NCBI GenBank assembly: GCA_900547085.1
Contig: URFI01000093.1
Span: 1 to 8,480, forward strand
Length of the DNA: 8,480 nucleotides
Source of the DNA: an uncultured Prevotella sp.
GTDB taxonomy: Bacteria; Bacteroidota; Bacteroidia; Bacteroidales; Bacteroidaceae
Reading direction: 5' to 3'
The notes under the pieces are model-generated. The model was not told the origin of the DNA. It was given only the letters and a program-made list of their open reading frames with translations, and made no database searches. Of this stretch, positions 7,430 to 8,480 are shown piece after piece. A program made the position numbers and the translations under genes. Within the stretch, counting starts at the first letter, position 1, and every line of letters begins with the position of its first letter.

Positions 7430-8089
7430 ATGAAAATCAAAGCGATTATCCTGGATTTTGACGGCACGTTGGCCGATACACAAACCCTCATCACCAATAC
7501 CATGCTCGAGGTAATCAACCGGTTGGGACTTGAGCAGCGCAGTCGTGAGCAGTGCAGTCGAATGATTGGCTTGCCTTTGAAGCAGACGTTTACAGACTTG
7601 ATACCTATGACTGACGAGATGGGCGACCGCTGTGTGGAAGCCTATAATCAAGTTTTTCATGAGAACAACGTCCCGGGAGCCGTTCCATTGTTCCCTCAGG
7701 TATTGGAAACCGTGCGTGAGTTGCATCGCTTGGGGTATGTACTCACCATCGCCAGCAGTCGTTCCCGCCACTCGTTGATGGACTTTGTGGAGACGTTTGG
7801 TTTAGAGGAAATCATCACGCATGTGGTCAGTGCCAACGATGTGACGCATGCGAAGCCCCATCCTGAGGCGGTGAATCAAACGCTTGAGCATTTGGGCATT
7901 CAGCCAGGTGAGGCACTTGTCGTGGGCGACACGGAGTATGATATCAAGATGGGGCAAAATGCTGGCATCCATACCTGTGGCGTGACGTATGGCAATGGCA
8001 CACGTCGCCAACTGGAAGAGATTCATACCGAGTTCATCATAGACGATTTCAGTCAGCTTCTTCAGGTTGTCAAATCGCTTGAGGCATGA
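7430..8089 (+). CDS. HAD-superfamily (subfamily IA) hydrolase, phosphoglycolate phosphatase-like or beta-phosphoglucomutase-like
   Basis: A 219-residue cytoplasmic HAD enzyme that removes or transfers phosphate on a small molecule through an aspartyl-phosphate. Motif I is DFDGTLADT (9-17), with nucleophile Asp9 and acid/base Asp11. Motif II is Ser109 in LTIASSR, motif III is Lys142 in AKPHPE, and motif IV is GDTEYD (166-171), with Asp167 and Asp171 as metal ligands. The helical cap lies between about residues 17 and 85, the usual IA arrangement. The GVTYGNGT segment near 184-191 resembles the GVtwG region of phosphoglycolate phosphatase-like proteins, but the substrate cannot be fixed from sequence. 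The start at 7430 gives the canonical short N-terminus (MKIKAIILDFDGT). Starting at 7325 would add 35 residues encoded by repeat and promoter DNA. There is no partner gene, so it appears monocistronic. It is flanked by two related GC-rich repeats. Confidence 0.93.
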   Translation: MKIKAIILDFDGTLADTQTLITNTMLEVINRLGLEQRSREQCSRMIGLPLKQTFTDLIPMTDEMGDRCVEAYNQVFHENNVPGAVPLFPQVLETVRELHRLGYVLTIASSRSRHSLMDFVETFGLEEIITHVVSANDVTHAKPHPEAVNQTLEHLGIQPGEALVVGDTEYDIKMGQNAGIHTCGVTYGNGTRRQLEEIHTEFIIDDFSQLLQVVKSLEA

Positions 8090-8098
8090 TGCCCTGTC

Positions 8099-8140
8099 CA
8101 AGCTAGCAGCACCAAGCAGCGAAGGGTGGGGTGGACTTTT
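8099..8140. repeat. GC-rich intergenic repeat, degraded copy 2
   Basis: This stretch starts with the same CAAGCTA as the copy at 7291 and ends in a matching GGGTGGGGTGGACTTTT, compared with GGGGATGGGGGAGAGGCTTTT. The central C-block has been replaced by ACCAAGCAGCGAA, so the hairpin is lost. It begins nine bases after the HAD stop. The relationship is judged by eye, with gaps, so it is less certain than copy 1. Confidence 0.45.
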
Positions 8141-8230
8141 TCATTGTTCTGTCATCCAGACAGCTGCCAAAGAGTTACACCCTAAGTTTTTTAGATTTGT
8201 ACATATTTTTGGTGTTTTCAAAACAGTCAT

Positions 8231-8265
8231 TCTAGAAAAATTCAGCCTTTTTTAGATGCTTTTTG
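8231..8265 (+). terminator. Weak candidate terminator for the HAD gene
   Basis: TCTAGAAAA (8231-8239) can pair with TTTTTTAGA (8248-8256) with one G-T pair across an 8-base loop, followed by TGCTTTTT. The stem is almost all A-T and lies about 140 bases after the HAD stop, so it may be no more than AT-rich sequence. No better terminator was seen before it. Confidence 0.25.
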
Positions 8266-8280
8266 GGCCTTTGTTATGCA

Positions 8281-8434
8281 GTTGGCAATCAGTTTTAATC
8301 CAATAGCATGCAGTTTACCATTCTATAGCATGTGGTTTGTCCTTCAAAGTCAATGCCTTGATACCCCAATCTCAATGCTTTTGCAGTCTTAAAGCATTGC
8401 TTTTGCAGGAGCACTGATGCCCCAATGTCATTTC
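8281..8434. repeat. Degenerate tandem sequence with a 22-bp period
   Basis: Written in rows of 22 bases, the sequence keeps related motifs in register. ATAGCATG recurs at 8303 and 8325, and those two rows match at 16 of 22 positions. TGCTTTTGCAG is identical at 8376-8386 and 8398-8408, exactly 22 apart, and CAATGC with a TT two bases further on recurs in rows 8347 and 8369. Rows at the edges (8281 and 8413) fit only with one- or two-base shifts. It also contains a perfect 9-bp hairpin, CAATGCTTT (8373-8381) with AAAGCATTG (8391-8399). A 17-base direct repeat, GAT[A/G]CCCCAAT[C/G]TCA[A/T]T, occurs at 8360 and 8416 (14 of 17 identical). There are no unique spacers, so it is not CRISPR. Function is unknown. 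Confidence 0.5.
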
Positions 8435-8480
8435 CTAAAATCGCTTGACAGTTTTTAGTTGTTTATTCTATATTACTTGT

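Larger units (their letters stand above)
8090..8480. other. 391-base gene-free region after the HAD gene
   Basis: No supported coding region is present. A small frame starting at 8067 begins inside the HAD gene and reads through repeat DNA. In order the region holds the degraded GC-rich repeat (8099-8140), a small CTGTC/GACAG hairpin (8149-8163), an AT-rich stretch with the near-palindrome TGTTTTCAAAACA (8213-8225), a weak terminator-like hairpin (8231-8265), and the 22-bp periodic sequence (8281-8434). The last 46 bases show nothing recognisable. Confidence 0.6.

Noticed and set aside
8204..8211. A plus-strand -7 box (TATTTTTG) that might drive a small RNA in the terminal gene-free region
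   Set aside because: The surrounding sequence is very AT-rich so a match by chance is likely, there is no -33 element, and no defined RNA structure with a terminator follows.
8067..8255. A 62-codon plus-strand frame overlapping the end of the HAD gene
   Set aside because: It starts inside the HAD gene in another frame and then reads through the GC-rich repeat and AT-rich DNA, with no start signal or recognisable protein features.
8281..8434. A CRISPR array
   Set aside because: The repeats are contiguous, degenerate and only 22 bases long with no unique spacers, and no cas gene is nearby.

Overview
The window reads as ordinary chromosome from a Bacteroidota bacterium, most likely Prevotella or a close relative. 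The evidence is a 729-residue type III glutamine synthetase, a GH3-family enzyme next to a Big_5-type lipoprotein and a DUF3108 protein, A-rich start regions without strong Shine-Dalgarno sequences, and TAnnTTTG-type -7 promoter boxes. The genus is an inference from style; the phylum is well supported.

Layout. Bases 1-128 hold a promoter and leader. Bases 129-2318 (+) encode glutamine synthetase III. A strong hairpin at 2382-2431 separates it from a convergent three-gene minus-strand operon: GH3-like acyl-adenylating enzyme (6938 to 5406), Ig-like domain lipoprotein (5384 to 3342) and secreted DUF3108 protein (3268 to 2450). Upstream of GH3 is a 491-base divergent intergenic region. It holds a tandem 66-bp repeat containing the likely GH3 promoter, and a GC-rich hairpin repeat ahead of the next gene. 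A HAD-family phosphatase (7430-8089, +) follows, with its own -7 box. A degenerate copy of the GC-rich repeat lies just after it. The last 391 bases have no convincing gene but contain hairpins and a degenerate sequence with a 22-bp period.

How the genes fit together. Glutamine synthetase assimilates ammonium and the HAD enzyme is a small-molecule phosphatase or mutase; both look like stand-alone units. The GH3, lipoprotein and DUF3108 genes are tightly spaced in one direction. They pair a cytoplasmic ATP-dependent ligase-like enzyme with two exported proteins, suggesting a shared but unknown envelope-related job.

I found no phage, transposase, CRISPR, toxin-antitoxin or defence system, and no clearly new system. 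The most interesting items are the non-coding repeats and the uncharacterised GH3 operon.
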